Below are positions 8,942 to 17,256 of a stretch of DNA of 64,000 nucleotides, piece after piece. This DNA comes from Bogoriella caseilytica. Lineage in GTDB: Bacteria > Actinomycetota > Actinomycetes > Actinomycetales > Actinomycetaceae. Each line of letters begins with the position of its first letter. Positions within the stretch are counted from its first letter, which is position 1. The DNA lies in contig NZ_RKHK01000001.1 of assembly GCF_003752405.1 (NCBI RefSeq), forward strand, positions 1,674,001 through 1,738,000, read 5' to 3'. The position numbers and the translations under genes are program-made. The notes under the pieces were generated by a model. It did not search any database. It was not told the DNA's origin and was given only the letters and a program-made list of their open reading frames with translations.

Positions 8942-9852
8942 CCAGCGACAACGACCGCTACCTCGTGCGCCGTGCGCCCGCTCCCGTGCGCACCGACATC
9001 ACCCCGGAGTCGGCCGGGTGGGGCTACAGCGGCCTGTGCGTGGTCGAGCTCGACGCCGGTGAGACGCACAGCTGGGAACTCTCTGCGGACGAGGCTTTGC
9101 TCGTGCCGCTCGCGGGTGGTGCTGAGCTTCAGGTGCGCGCCGGGCGGGGGGCCGAGACCGAGCATGCGGTGCTGCACGGGCGTCGCGGAGTCTTCGAGGG
9201 GCCCTCCGACGTGGCCTACCTTCCGGTGGGCAGCCAGGTCACCGTGACGGCTACCGGCCCCGGCGGCGGCCCAGGCGGGGCACGCCTGGCGCTCGCCACG
9301 GCCCGCGCCGTGCAGCCGCACCCCTTCCGGATCGTGGCCGCAGCGGAGAGTGGCCTGGAGCTGCGCGGCGCCGGCAACTGCAGCCGCCACGTCACCAACT
9401 ACACGATCGGCACCGACGTGGCCGTGAACCGGCTCCTGGTCTGCGAGGTCATCACCCCGGGCGGGAACTGGTCCTCCTATCCGCCCCACAAGCACGACGA
9501 ACACTCGGAGACTGAGCGCGAGCTCGAGGAGATCTACTACTTCGAGATCGCCGACTCCCCGGCCGGTGCAGGAGTGGCCTACCACCGCACCTACGGCACC
9601 GAGGATCGCCCGATCGACGTGCTGGCCGAGGTGCGCAGCGGCGACACCGCTCTCGTGCCGCACGGCTACCACGGCCCGTGCACCGCCCCGCCCGGGCACG
9701 ACCTCTATTACCTCAATGTCATGGCCGGCCCGGCCGAGGAGGCGGTGTGGATGTCGGTCGATGATCCGCACTACCACTGGATCCGCGGCACCTGGGAGAA
9801 CCAGGCGATCGACCCCCGCCTTCCCGCCGGCACCACCGAGGAGGACCAGTGA
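8938..9852 (+). CDS. iolB: 5-deoxy-glucuronate isomerase IolB
   Basis: This 304-residue double-cupin isomerase converts 5-deoxy-D-glucuronate to 5-dehydro-2-deoxy-D-gluconate, the IolC substrate. The metal-binding region is visible as PPHKHDEHSE followed by LEEIYYFE at about 180-205, with a further His in VPHGYHGP near 240. The length is close to the usual 270-300. The start ATG at 8938 lies inside an ATGA overlap with the iolC stop, and an AAAGGA lies 8 nt upstream. Its own stop overlaps the GTG of iolD. Sequence features and neighbours agree, so the assignment is firm. Confidence 0.93.
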   Translation: MTSDNDRYLVRRAPAPVRTDITPESAGWGYSGLCVVELDAGETHSWELSADEALLVPLAGGAELQVRAGRGAETEHAVLHGRRGVFEGPSDVAYLPVGSQVTVTATGPGGGPGGARLALATARAVQPHPFRIVAAAESGLELRGAGNCSRHVTNYTIGTDVAVNRLLVCEVITPGGNWSSYPPHKHDEHSETERELEEIYYFEIADSPAGAGVAYHRTYGTEDRPIDVLAEVRSGDTALVPHGYHGPCTAPPGHDLYYLNVMAGPAEEAVWMSVDDPHYHWIRGTWENQAIDPRLPAGTTEEDQ

Positions 9853-11756
9853 GCGCTACCGTGCGCCTGACTGTCGGCCAGGCTCTCGTCCGTTTTCTCG
9901 CCCACCAGTGGACCGAGCGGGATGGCGAACACCGCCGGCTCTTCGGCGGCGCCTTCGGGATCTTCGGCCACGGGAACGTCGCCGGCATCGGCCAGGGCCT
10001 GCTGCAAGCCCACCACGAGGCCATCGACGCCGGGCACGACGGTGCCGAGCCCGGGCCGGACGAACTGCCGTACTTCATGGCGCGCAACGAGCAGGGCATG
10101 GTCCACGCCGCGGTCGGATATGCCCGGGCGGCCAACCGGTTGCAGACCTTTGCCTGCACGGCCTCCATCGGCCCGGGTTCGACGAACATGCTGACCGGTG
10201 CCGCACTGGCCACCATCGACCGCATCCCGGTGCTGCTGCTGCCCTCGGATGTCTTCGCCAACCGAGGGCCCGACCCGGTGCTCCAGCAGCTGGAGTACCC
10301 GCTTGGCCCCGATGTCACCGTCAACGATGCCTTCCGGCCCGTCTCCCGGTACTTCGACCGCGTCTGGCGCCCGGAGATGCTGCTCGCCTCCGCGCCTCAG
10401 GCCATGCGGGTGCTGACCGATCCGGCCGAGACGGGTGCGGTCACGCTCTGCCTGCCGCAAGACGTTCAAGCCGAGGCCTACGACTGGCCGGTGGAGTTCT
10501 TCCGTGATCGCACCTGGCACGTCCCACGCCCGGTGCCGGAACCTGCTGCGCTGCAGCGCGCCGCCGAGCTCATCCGCTCTGCTCGCCGTCCGCTGCTGAT
10601 CGCCGGCGGCGGGGTGATCTACTCCGAGGCCAGTTCCGCGCTGCGGGAGTTCGCGGAAGCCACCGGCATCCCGGTCGCGGACACCCAAGCCGGCAAGGGC
10701 GCGCTGGCCTGGGATCACCCCAGCGCGGTCGGCGGAGTGGGCGCCACAGGCAACGACGCCGCCAACGCCCTGGCGGCCCAGGCCGACGTGATCATCGGCG
10801 TCGGCACCCGGTACACCGACTTCACCACCGCGAGCCACACCGGGTTCGCCGAGGGGGCGCGCTTCGTCAACCTCAACGTGGCCGCCTTCGACGCCGCGAA
10901 GCACGCGGCTGAGATGGTCGTGGCCGATGCCCGCGCCGGGCTCGAGGCGCTGCGCGCTGAGCTCACCGGCTGGTCCACCCCGCAGGCCTACCGCGCGGAG
11001 ATCACCGAACGGGTCGCCGACTGGCAGCGCATCACCACCGAGATCTACCGCGGCGGGCACGGCCCCCTGCCCGCGCAGACGGAGATCTTCGGCGTCCTCG
11101 AGGACCTCATGGGCCCAGACACGGTGCTCGTCAACGCTGCGGGCTCCATGCCCGGTGATCTCCAGGCACTCTGGCGCGCCAGCGGCCCCGGGCAGTACCA
11201 CCTCGAGTACGGCTTCTCCTGCATGGGCTACGAGATCCCCGCCGCCCTCGGCGTCAAGCTCGCCCGCCCCGAGGCCGAGGTGGTGGCCATCGTGGGCGAC
11301 GGCACCTACCAGATGCTCCCGCAGGAACTGGCCACCATCGCCTCCGAGGGCATCAAGGTCATCGTGGTGTTGCTGGACAACGGCGGCTATGCCTCCATCG
11401 GTGCTCTCTCCGAGTCGGTGGGATCGCAGCGCTTCGGCACGCGCTTCCGCCAGCGCGGGCCGCAGCGCGCACACGACGGCCAAGCCCCCGCTGTCGATCT
11501 CGCCGCCAACGCAGCGTCCTTCGGCGTGCCGGTGGAACAGACCACCACCGCTGAGGAGTTCCGCGCGGCCTTCACCCGGGCGCGCGCCGCCGAGACCGCG
11601 AGCGTCATCCACATCACCACCGACCTCCAGGGCCCCAACCCCCCCAGCTCAGCCTGGTGGGACGTGCCGGTCTCCGAGGTCTCCACCCTGGAATCCACCC
11701 AGGCCGCCCGCAGTGCGTATGAGCGTGCACGCGCGGCCCAGCGCCGCTACCTGTGA
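9849..11756 (+). CDS. iolD: 3D-(3,5/4)-trihydroxycyclohexane-1,2-dione hydrolase IolD
   Basis: This 635-residue thiamine-diphosphate enzyme of the acetolactate-synthase superfamily opens the cyclic dione to 5-deoxy-glucuronate. The N-terminal pyrimidine-binding domain (about 1-200) contains ARNEQGMVHAAVGYARA with the cofactor-activating Glu. The central domain spans about 220-370. The C-terminal PP domain has VAIVGDGTYQML, the metal-pyrophosphate motif, ending at LDNGGYASIG. The length is typical for IolD (about 620-640). It starts at a GTG that overlaps the iolB stop (GTGA). With iolE and iolG also present, this completes the ring-opening half of the pathway. Confidence 0.95.
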   Translation: MSATVRLTVGQALVRFLAHQWTERDGEHRRLFGGAFGIFGHGNVAGIGQGLLQAHHEAIDAGHDGAEPGPDELPYFMARNEQGMVHAAVGYARAANRLQTFACTASIGPGSTNMLTGAALATIDRIPVLLLPSDVFANRGPDPVLQQLEYPLGPDVTVNDAFRPVSRYFDRVWRPEMLLASAPQAMRVLTDPAETGAVTLCLPQDVQAEAYDWPVEFFRDRTWHVPRPVPEPAALQRAAELIRSARRPLLIAGGGVIYSEASSALREFAEATGIPVADTQAGKGALAWDHPSAVGGVGATGNDAANALAAQADVIIGVGTRYTDFTTASHTGFAEGARFVNLNVAAFDAAKHAAEMVVADARAGLEALRAELTGWSTPQAYRAEITERVADWQRITTEIYRGGHGPLPAQTEIFGVLEDLMGPDTVLVNAAGSMPGDLQALWRASGPGQYHLEYGFSCMGYEIPAALGVKLARPEAEVVAIVGDGTYQMLPQELATIASEGIKVIVVLLDNGGYASIGALSESVGSQRFGTRFRQRGPQRAHDGQAPAVDLAANAASFGVPVEQTTTAEEFRAAFTRARAAETASVIHITTDLQGPNPPSSAWWDVPVSEVSTLESTQAARSAYERARAAQRRYL

Positions 11757-11770
11757 ACCAAGGAGTAACT

Positions 11771-13276
11771 GTGACCACCACCATCACCCACTGGATCGGC
11801 GGCGCCCCGACCGCATCGGACGGTGCGCGCACCCAGCCGGTGGACAACCCCGCCACCGGCGAGGTCATCGCCCACCTGCAGCTGGGCACGGCAGAGGACG
11901 TCGACGCGGCCGTTGCCGCAGCGCAGCGGGCCGCCCAGGCCTGGGGCCAGACCTCGCTGTCCAAGCGATCGGCGGTGCTCTTCCGCTTCCGGGAGTTGCT
12001 CGAGGCCAACATCGACGAGCTCGCCCTGCTGGTCTCGCACGAACACGGCAAGGTCGTCTCCGATGCCAAGGGCGAGATCGGCCGCGGGCTCGAGGTCGTG
12101 GAGTTTGCCTGCGGGATCCCTCAGCTACTCAAGGGCGAGTACTCCAGCCAGGCGGCCACCGGGATCGACGTCTACTCCATGCGCGAGCCCCTCGGCGTGG
12201 TCGCGGGCATCACCCCGTTCAACTTCCCCGTCATGGTGCCCTTGTGGATGGCCCCGGTCGCCATCGCCACCGGGAACGCCTTCATCCTCAAGCCCTCCGA
12301 ACGGGACCCGAGCGCCGCCATGTTCCTGGCCCGGCTGTGGCAGGAAGCCGGCCTGCCCGACGGGGTGTTCTCCGTGGTCCACGGCGACAAGACCGTGGTG
12401 GATGCCCTACTGGACCACCCCGGCGTGGATGCCATCTCCTTCGTGGGCTCCACTCCGGTGGCCCGGGCCATCCACGCCCGTGCCACGGCGCAGGGCAAGC
12501 GGGTCCAGGCACTGGGCGGTGCGAAGAACCACGGCGTGGTCCTCGCCGATGCTGACCTCGACGACGCCGCGGACCACCTGGCTGCCGCCGCCTACGGCGC
12601 TGCGGGCGAGCGCTGCATGGCGCTGTCGGTCGCGGTCGTCGAGGAGGCCGTGGCCGATGCCCTCGTGGAGCGCCTCGCGGAGCGGGCGCGCGGGGTGCGG
12701 GTCAACGCCGGAGACCAGGAAGGCACCGACATGGGCCCGGTCATCACCGCCGAGGCCAAGGAGCGCATCGAGGGCATCATCACCAGCGCCGAGCAGGAGG
12801 GCGCCGAGCTCGTGGTCGACGGCCGTGGCTGCATCGTGCCCGGCTTCGAGAGCGGCTACTTCGTGGGTCCCACGGTGATCGACCGGGTGCGCCCGGAGCA
12901 CACCGCTTACGTCGAGGAGATCTTCGGACCGGTCCTGGACGTCGTGCGGGTCAAGGACCTGGCCGAGGCCATCGAGGTCATCAACGCCAACCCCTATGGC
13001 AATGGCACCGCCGTGTTCACCGCCTCGGGTGAAGCGGCCCGCACCTTCCAGCGCCAAGTCCACGTGGGCATGATCGGGGTCAACGTCCCCGTCCCCGTCC
13101 CCGTGGCGTGGCATTCCTTCGGTGGCTGGAAGGACTCGCTCTTCGGCGAGAGCCACATCTATGGCCCCGAGGGCATTCACTTCTACACCCGCGCCAAGGT
13201 CATCACCCAGCGGTGGCCGCGTCGCGATGACCTCGCGGGTGCCTCTTTCCACTTCTCCGGCGACTCCGCCAAGTAG
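11771..13276 (+). CDS. iolA: methylmalonate-semialdehyde dehydrogenase (CoA-acylating) IolA/MmsA
   Basis: This 501-residue aldehyde dehydrogenase oxidises malonate semialdehyde (and methylmalonate semialdehyde) to acetyl-CoA or propionyl-CoA with NAD and CoA. It is the last step of inositol degradation. The catalytic Cys282 lies in AAGERCMALS, and VAGITPFNFPVMVP and FVGSTPVARAIH are characteristic of MmsA. A GTG at 11753 overlaps the iolD stop, but the GTG at 11771 was chosen because AAGGAG at 11760-11765 stands 5 nt before it. The iolG gene follows 8 nt after the stop. No truncation or odd residue was seen. Confidence 0.94.
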   Translation: MTTTITHWIGGAPTASDGARTQPVDNPATGEVIAHLQLGTAEDVDAAVAAAQRAAQAWGQTSLSKRSAVLFRFRELLEANIDELALLVSHEHGKVVSDAKGEIGRGLEVVEFACGIPQLLKGEYSSQAATGIDVYSMREPLGVVAGITPFNFPVMVPLWMAPVAIATGNAFILKPSERDPSAAMFLARLWQEAGLPDGVFSVVHGDKTVVDALLDHPGVDAISFVGSTPVARAIHARATAQGKRVQALGGAKNHGVVLADADLDDAADHLAAAAYGAAGERCMALSVAVVEEAVADALVERLAERARGVRVNAGDQEGTDMGPVITAEAKERIEGIITSAEQEGAELVVDGRGCIVPGFESGYFVGPTVIDRVRPEHTAYVEEIFGPVLDVVRVKDLAEAIEVINANPYGNGTAVFTASGEAARTFQRQVHVGMIGVNVPVPVPVAWHSFGGWKDSLFGESHIYGPEGIHFYTRAKVITQRWPRRDDLAGASFHFSGDSAK

Positions 13277-13284
13277 GGAGCGAC

Positions 13285-14313
13285 GTGTTACGCATCGCCA
13301 TCATCGGTGCGGGGCGGATCGGCGTGGTGCACGCCCGCTCCGTGCTCGCGCATCCCGGAGCTGCCCTGGCCGTGGTCGCGGATCCGGATCTCGCCGCCGC
13401 GCAGCGCCTGGCGGAGACCTCACCGGGCGCTCGGGCCGTCTCGGACGCCGCCGAGGTCTTCGCCGCGCCGGACGTCGACGCCGTGATCATCGGCTCGCCC
13501 ACCCGATTCCACGTGCCGCAGATCCTGGCGGCCCTCGACGCCGGCCAGGCCGTGCTCGTGGAGAAGCCGGTGGAACTGGATATGGCGCGCCTCGACGAGT
13601 GCCTCGAGGCCGCCGGAGAGCGGGCGAACCGTGTGATGGTGGGCTTCAACCGCCGTTTCGACCCCTCGCTCGCGCAGGTGTACACGCGGGTGCAGGCCGG
13701 GGAGATCGGCCCGCTGCAGCAGCTCACGATCACCAGCCGTGACCCGGCCCCTCCGCCTGAGGCCTACCTCGCGGGCTCCGGCGGGATCTTCCGCGACATG
13801 ACCATCCACGACTTCGACATGGCCCGGCACCTGCTGGGCGAGATCGCCAGCGTGCACGCGGTGGGGGTCTCCACTCGGCCGGAGACCGCGGCCGCCGGGG
13901 ACTTCGACCAGGCTGTCACCACGCTCACCGGCGTCGACGGCGGCGTGGCCACGATCATCAACTCGCGCCAGAGCGCCACCGGGTACGACCAGCGACTCGA
14001 GGCCTTCGGGCCGCTCGGCTCCCTGGAGGTGGGCAATGCGACACCCACTCTGGTGCGGGCGAACGGAGCTGGGGGGAGCGGCATGGCCGATCCGTACCTG
14101 CACTTCTTCCTCGAGCGATACGCCGCCGCCTACAGCGCGGAGCTCGACAGCTTCCTGACCTCCGTGGACACCGGGGTGAACCCGGGGCCCACCATGCTCG
14201 ATGGCCGGAAAGCTCTCGAACTGGCGAACGCCGCCACTGAATCCGCCACCACCGGTATGCCGGTGAACCTCGACGCCGGCGCGACGCGGCCCGGAGCAAG
14301 GAGTAGCGCATGA
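13285..14313 (+). CDS. iolG: myo-inositol 2-dehydrogenase IolG (Gfo/Idh/MocA family)
   Basis: This 342-residue NAD-dependent oxidoreductase has an N-terminal Rossmann fold (IIGAGRIGVVHA at residues 5-16) and the EKPVELD segment near 95, which holds the catalytic-region lysine of Gfo/Idh proteins. GGIFRDMTIHDFDMAR near 170-185 carries the Asp/His pair of inositol dehydrogenases. It oxidises myo-inositol to 2-keto-myo-inositol. The GTG start follows a GGGAGCGA. The stop overlaps iolE (ATGA). Related dehydrogenases can use scyllo-inositol or other cyclitols, so the exact isomer is not certain. Confidence 0.92.
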   Translation: MLRIAIIGAGRIGVVHARSVLAHPGAALAVVADPDLAAAQRLAETSPGARAVSDAAEVFAAPDVDAVIIGSPTRFHVPQILAALDAGQAVLVEKPVELDMARLDECLEAAGERANRVMVGFNRRFDPSLAQVYTRVQAGEIGPLQQLTITSRDPAPPPEAYLAGSGGIFRDMTIHDFDMARHLLGEIASVHAVGVSTRPETAAAGDFDQAVTTLTGVDGGVATIINSRQSATGYDQRLEAFGPLGSLEVGNATPTLVRANGAGGSGMADPYLHFFLERYAAAYSAELDSFLTSVDTGVNPGPTMLDGRKALELANAATESATTGMPVNLDAGATRPGARSSA

Positions 14314-15173
14314 AGATCGCCGGAGCCCCCATCAGCTGGGGCGTGTGTGAAGTGCCCGGCTGGGGATATCAACTGGCGCCGGAGCGGGTGCTCCGCGAGA
14401 TGGCAGAGCTGGGCATCGCCGCGACCGAGTTCGGCCCCCAGGGCTGGCTGCCCACGGAACCGTCGGCCCGCGCCGAAGCCATCCAGCCCTACGGCCTAGC
14501 GGCCGTGGGCGCCTTCGTTCCCGTGGTGCTGCACCGGACTGACCACGACCCGGTGCCCGAGGTCGAGCAGGAACTCGACAGCTTCGAGGCGGCCGGCGGA
14601 GACATGCTCGTGCTGGCCGCGGCCACCGGCGTGGACGGCTACGACAGCCGGCCCGAGCTCGACGACGAGGGGTGGGCCACGCTGCTGGCGAACCTCGACC
14701 GCCTGGCAGCCGTGGCCCAGCGTCGCGGGATCCACGCGACCGTTCATCCCCATGTCGGCACCATGATCGAGACCGAGGACGACGTGCAGCGCGTGCTGCA
14801 CGGCAGTTCGGTCCACCTGTGCCTGGACACCGGCCATCTCATGATCGGGGGCACCGACCCCGTCGCGCTGACGCAGCAGTGGGCGAGCCGGATCAACCAT
14901 GTGCACGCCAAGGACGTCCGGGCCGACATGGTGGAGCAGGTGCGTAGCGGCGAGCTCAGCTACACCGAGGCGGTCGCACAGGGGATCTACGTGCCGCTCG
15001 GGCAGGGCGACGTCGACCTTGTGGCGATCGTGGCCGCCCTGGACGAGGCAGGCTTCGCGGGTTGGTACGTGCTGGAACAGGACACCATGCTGGCCACAGA
15101 GCCCTCGGGGGAGGGGCCCGTGCGCGATGTGCGCGCGAGCCTGGAGTATCTCCGGTCGCAGATTCCCCGCTGA
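14310..15173 (+). CDS. iolE: 2-keto-myo-inositol (inosose) dehydratase IolE
   Basis: This 287-residue TIM-barrel protein of the xylose-isomerase-like superfamily removes water from inosose to give the dione used by IolD. PISWGVCEVPGWGYQ at the N terminus and the segments TVHPHVGT, CLDTGHL and HVHAKDV carry the His, Asp and Glu metal ligands expected of the fold. It is co-translated with iolG by a 4-nt overlap and is the last gene of the operon. No clear terminator follows. IolH or another cyclitol epimerase of the same superfamily is the alternative, but the operon needs an IolE and this is the only candidate. Confidence 0.88.
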   Translation: MKIAGAPISWGVCEVPGWGYQLAPERVLREMAELGIAATEFGPQGWLPTEPSARAEAIQPYGLAAVGAFVPVVLHRTDHDPVPEVEQELDSFEAAGGDMLVLAAATGVDGYDSRPELDDEGWATLLANLDRLAAVAQRRGIHATVHPHVGTMIETEDDVQRVLHGSSVHLCLDTGHLMIGGTDPVALTQQWASRINHVHAKDVRADMVEQVRSGELSYTEAVAQGIYVPLGQGDVDLVAIVAALDEAGFAGWYVLEQDTMLATEPSGEGPVRDVRASLEYLRSQIPR

Positions 15174-15459
15174 GTGTCGCGGTGCCGGCGCCGCAGCGAA
15201 AGGGGCATCCATACCGACTCGCGGCGGGCGATCGAGGGCCGCAATCCAGCACTTTTCAATCACCTTGACAAGAAAAGTCGTTCCGATCAGGATGGGAGTT
15301 CCCTCGGCACGTCCTCCCCGCGCGGTCCACGCTGTGTCTATGAGCAAGGATGCGATGTGCGCGCGGAAACGATCTCCACGACTTTGACACCGTCGTCAAG
15401 TGTGAGGCTCTGAGTACCCACGTCCTTCGGCCTGTTCCAGCTATTCGAGGAGACTCCTG
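15174..15459 (+). promoter_or_regulatory. intergenic region with possible promoter for the phosphate-transport pair
   Basis: No gene is visible in these 286 nt. The stretch is noticeably richer in A/T than its flanks. It holds two perfect TTGACA hexamers (15265-15270 and 15384-15389). The second forms a small inverted repeat TTGAC-N6-GTCAA (15384-15399). Neither has a convincing -10 at 17 nt (CAGGAT at 15288 for the first). I found no GTTCACC-type PhoP direct repeat. GAGGAG at 15447-15452 is the ribosome binding site of the next gene. Confidence 0.3.
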
Positions 15460-16110
15460 ATGGTTCGTCTTTTCCGGCGCGGTGGCCATGGCCGTGCGAG
15501 GGCGTCTGCTCGACCGGTGCGAGGCACTGCGGCGCTCCGCGTCGCGGTACTCGGTCAGGTGCGAGCGACCATCGAGGGGGCCGCCGTGGCCCGCCGCATG
15601 ATTGAGGGAGAGAGTCCCGCAGTGGCGCGCCGCGAGATCGGCGAGGTCGAGCGGAGAGGTGATCGTCGCAGGTCTGATCTGGTGAGCGGGCTGAGTACCA
15701 CGCTGGTGACACCACTTGACCGGGAGGATCTGTTCCGCATTTCGCGGTCGATCGACGACGCTCTCGATACGCTCCAAGATTTCGTGCGGGAAGCGGACCT
15801 GTACGGATTCGAAGATCGGAAGCGGTACTTACCGCTGCTGGTGGCTGCCGACGAGGCACTGGTGCAGCTCGAGACAGCGGTCGCGACCCTGTGGATCAAG
15901 CCCGCCGAGGTACCGATGCGTTCGATCGAGGTCAAGAAGGCGGCACGACGGGTGACCCGTGCGTATCGTGAGGAGTTCGCGCGGACCGTGGTCGCCGGGA
16001 CGGGCTCCCTCAAGCACCGCGAGCTGATCAAGCGACTGGACTGGGTGGGGATCCGGATCAGCGAGGCGGCCGATGCGCTGAGCGACGGTGCCCTCAAGCG
16101 AGGCTACTGA
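15460..16110 (+). CDS. DUF47/PhoU-like accessory protein of PiT phosphate transport
   Basis: This 216-residue helical cytoplasmic protein fits the DUF47 (PhoU-related) family, whose members sit next to PiT transporters and are thought to modulate them. Seen directly are a basic N terminus and long amphipathic helices with the PhoU-like segments LTTPLDREDLFRISRSIDDALD-like (here ending SIDDALDTLQDF) and LDWVGIRISEAADAL near the C terminus. The last is typical of DUF47. The ATG is preceded by GAGGAG with 7-nt spacing. The phosphate transporter starts 6 nt after the stop, so the two are one operon. Confidence 0.82.
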   Translation: MVRLFRRGGHGRARASARPVRGTAALRVAVLGQVRATIEGAAVARRMIEGESPAVARREIGEVERRGDRRRSDLVSGLSTTLVTPLDREDLFRISRSIDDALDTLQDFVREADLYGFEDRKRYLPLLVAADEALVQLETAVATLWIKPAEVPMRSIEVKKAARRVTRAYREEFARTVVAGTGSLKHRELIKRLDWVGIRISEAADALSDGALKRGY

Positions 16111-16116
16111 ACGTCC

Positions 16117-17076
16117 GTGCCGGCCGAGACGACCCTGGTTCTCCTCGCGCTCGCCTTCGTCGTCATCACAGGTGTCAATGACGGGGGCGCGATCCTCGCT
16201 CCGGGACTTCGGGTCCCGGGCCTCGGTGTCGTCCGCGGCCTGCTGGTGTTGACCGCGTGTGTCATGACCATTCCGTGGCTGACCAGTGGCGTCGTCGCCC
16301 ACACCCTTGCCGACACGATCGTCGAACCCGGGCCGCTGGGCGCGACGGCTCTCGCGATCGGCTTCGTCATGGCGGTGATCGTCGTCGTGGTACTGACGAG
16401 GCGCGGGCTACCGACCAGCCTCTCCTTGGCGGTCATCGGCGGTGCTGCGGGAGCCGGATGGGGCCTGGGGGCCCCAGTGGCGTGGACTCAGGTCGGGTGG
16501 GTGCTCTCGATCGCGGCTCTGGCTCCGATCGTCGGCATGGCCTTGGCGCTGCTGGGTTCGACGCTCTGGCACGCGCTTCGCCCCCGGCGGTACCTCTCCG
16601 CTATGACGTGGGGTCACCGAGGAGCATTCACCCTGCAATGCGTGGCCTACGGCGCCAATGACGGTCAGAAGATCCTGGTGCTCCTGCTCGCCGCAGGGCT
16701 CGCCGGTGCCGATGGGCGACTCTCCTGGTGGTGGTATCCGATCCTGGGCGTCGGCTTCGCCGGCGGCACCATGCTCGGCCTCCCTCGTATGGCCCACTCA
16801 GTAGGCAGCGGAATCCTCGCATCCCGCCCGGCCCATGTGGTGACCGGCGAGTTCGCGGCGGCCACGGCGGTGCTCGGTAGTTCGGCGCTCGGTGCGCCGG
16901 TCAGCATGACGCAGGTGATCGTTGGCGCCCTCCTCGGAGCGGGAATCAAGGAGAGCTACCGGAAGATCCGATGGCGCGTCGTGCGAAGCCTCGCCCTCGC
17001 GTGGCTCCTCACCTTGCCACTCGCCATGGGAACGGCCGGCACGGTGGCGGTCGTGGCGGCGCGGTGGGTTCTCTGA
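16117..17076 (+). CDS. PiT-family inorganic phosphate transporter
   Basis: This 319-residue protein is almost entirely hydrophobic, with about 9-10 predicted membrane segments. The two PiT repeats are recognisable: VITGVNDGGAILAPGL near residue 15-30 and YGANDGQKILVLLL near 178. Canonical PiT proteins carry GANDVAN at these spots. Here the Asn-Asp pair is kept but the following residues are Gly-Gly and Gly-Gln, as in shorter PiT relatives. It probably imports metal-phosphate with a cation. The start is a GTG 6 nt behind the DUF47 gene. It differs in theme from both flanking catabolic clusters. Confidence 0.85.
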   Translation: MPAETTLVLLALAFVVITGVNDGGAILAPGLRVPGLGVVRGLLVLTACVMTIPWLTSGVVAHTLADTIVEPGPLGATALAIGFVMAVIVVVVLTRRGLPTSLSLAVIGGAAGAGWGLGAPVAWTQVGWVLSIAALAPIVGMALALLGSTLWHALRPRRYLSAMTWGHRGAFTLQCVAYGANDGQKILVLLLAAGLAGADGRLSWWWYPILGVGFAGGTMLGLPRMAHSVGSGILASRPAHVVTGEFAAATAVLGSSALGAPVSMTQVIVGALLGAGIKESYRKIRWRVVRSLALAWLLTLPLAMGTAGTVAVVAARWVL

Positions 17077-17117
17077 GCATGAGCCCGGCTTTATTGCTCA
17101 TAGTGAGAGAGAAGGCC

Positions 17118-17187
17118 TTGACCTCCGCCACAGGCCACCCGTACTCTGAATGTCAGGACAACCTGTGTGACCTAGCGCACTGCTAGG
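17118..17187 (+). promoter_or_regulatory. putative promoter, operator and inverted repeat of the ABC importer operon
   Basis: A TTGACC (17118-17123) and TACTCT (17142-17147) with 18-nt spacing form a plausible promoter. The palindrome TGTC-AG-GACA at 17151-17160 would lie around the transcription start and is identical to the one at 5837-5846. A second inverted repeat, CCTAGC-GCACT-GCTAGG, follows at 17171-17187. The placement suggests repression of the importer, possibly by the GntR protein of the iol region. Confidence 0.4.
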
Positions 17188-17256
17188 AAGAGCAGCTTCC
17201 GCGGTACGAGATAACGAGGTCTCGCTACCTACCCATCTACCCTGACGGGAACAGAC

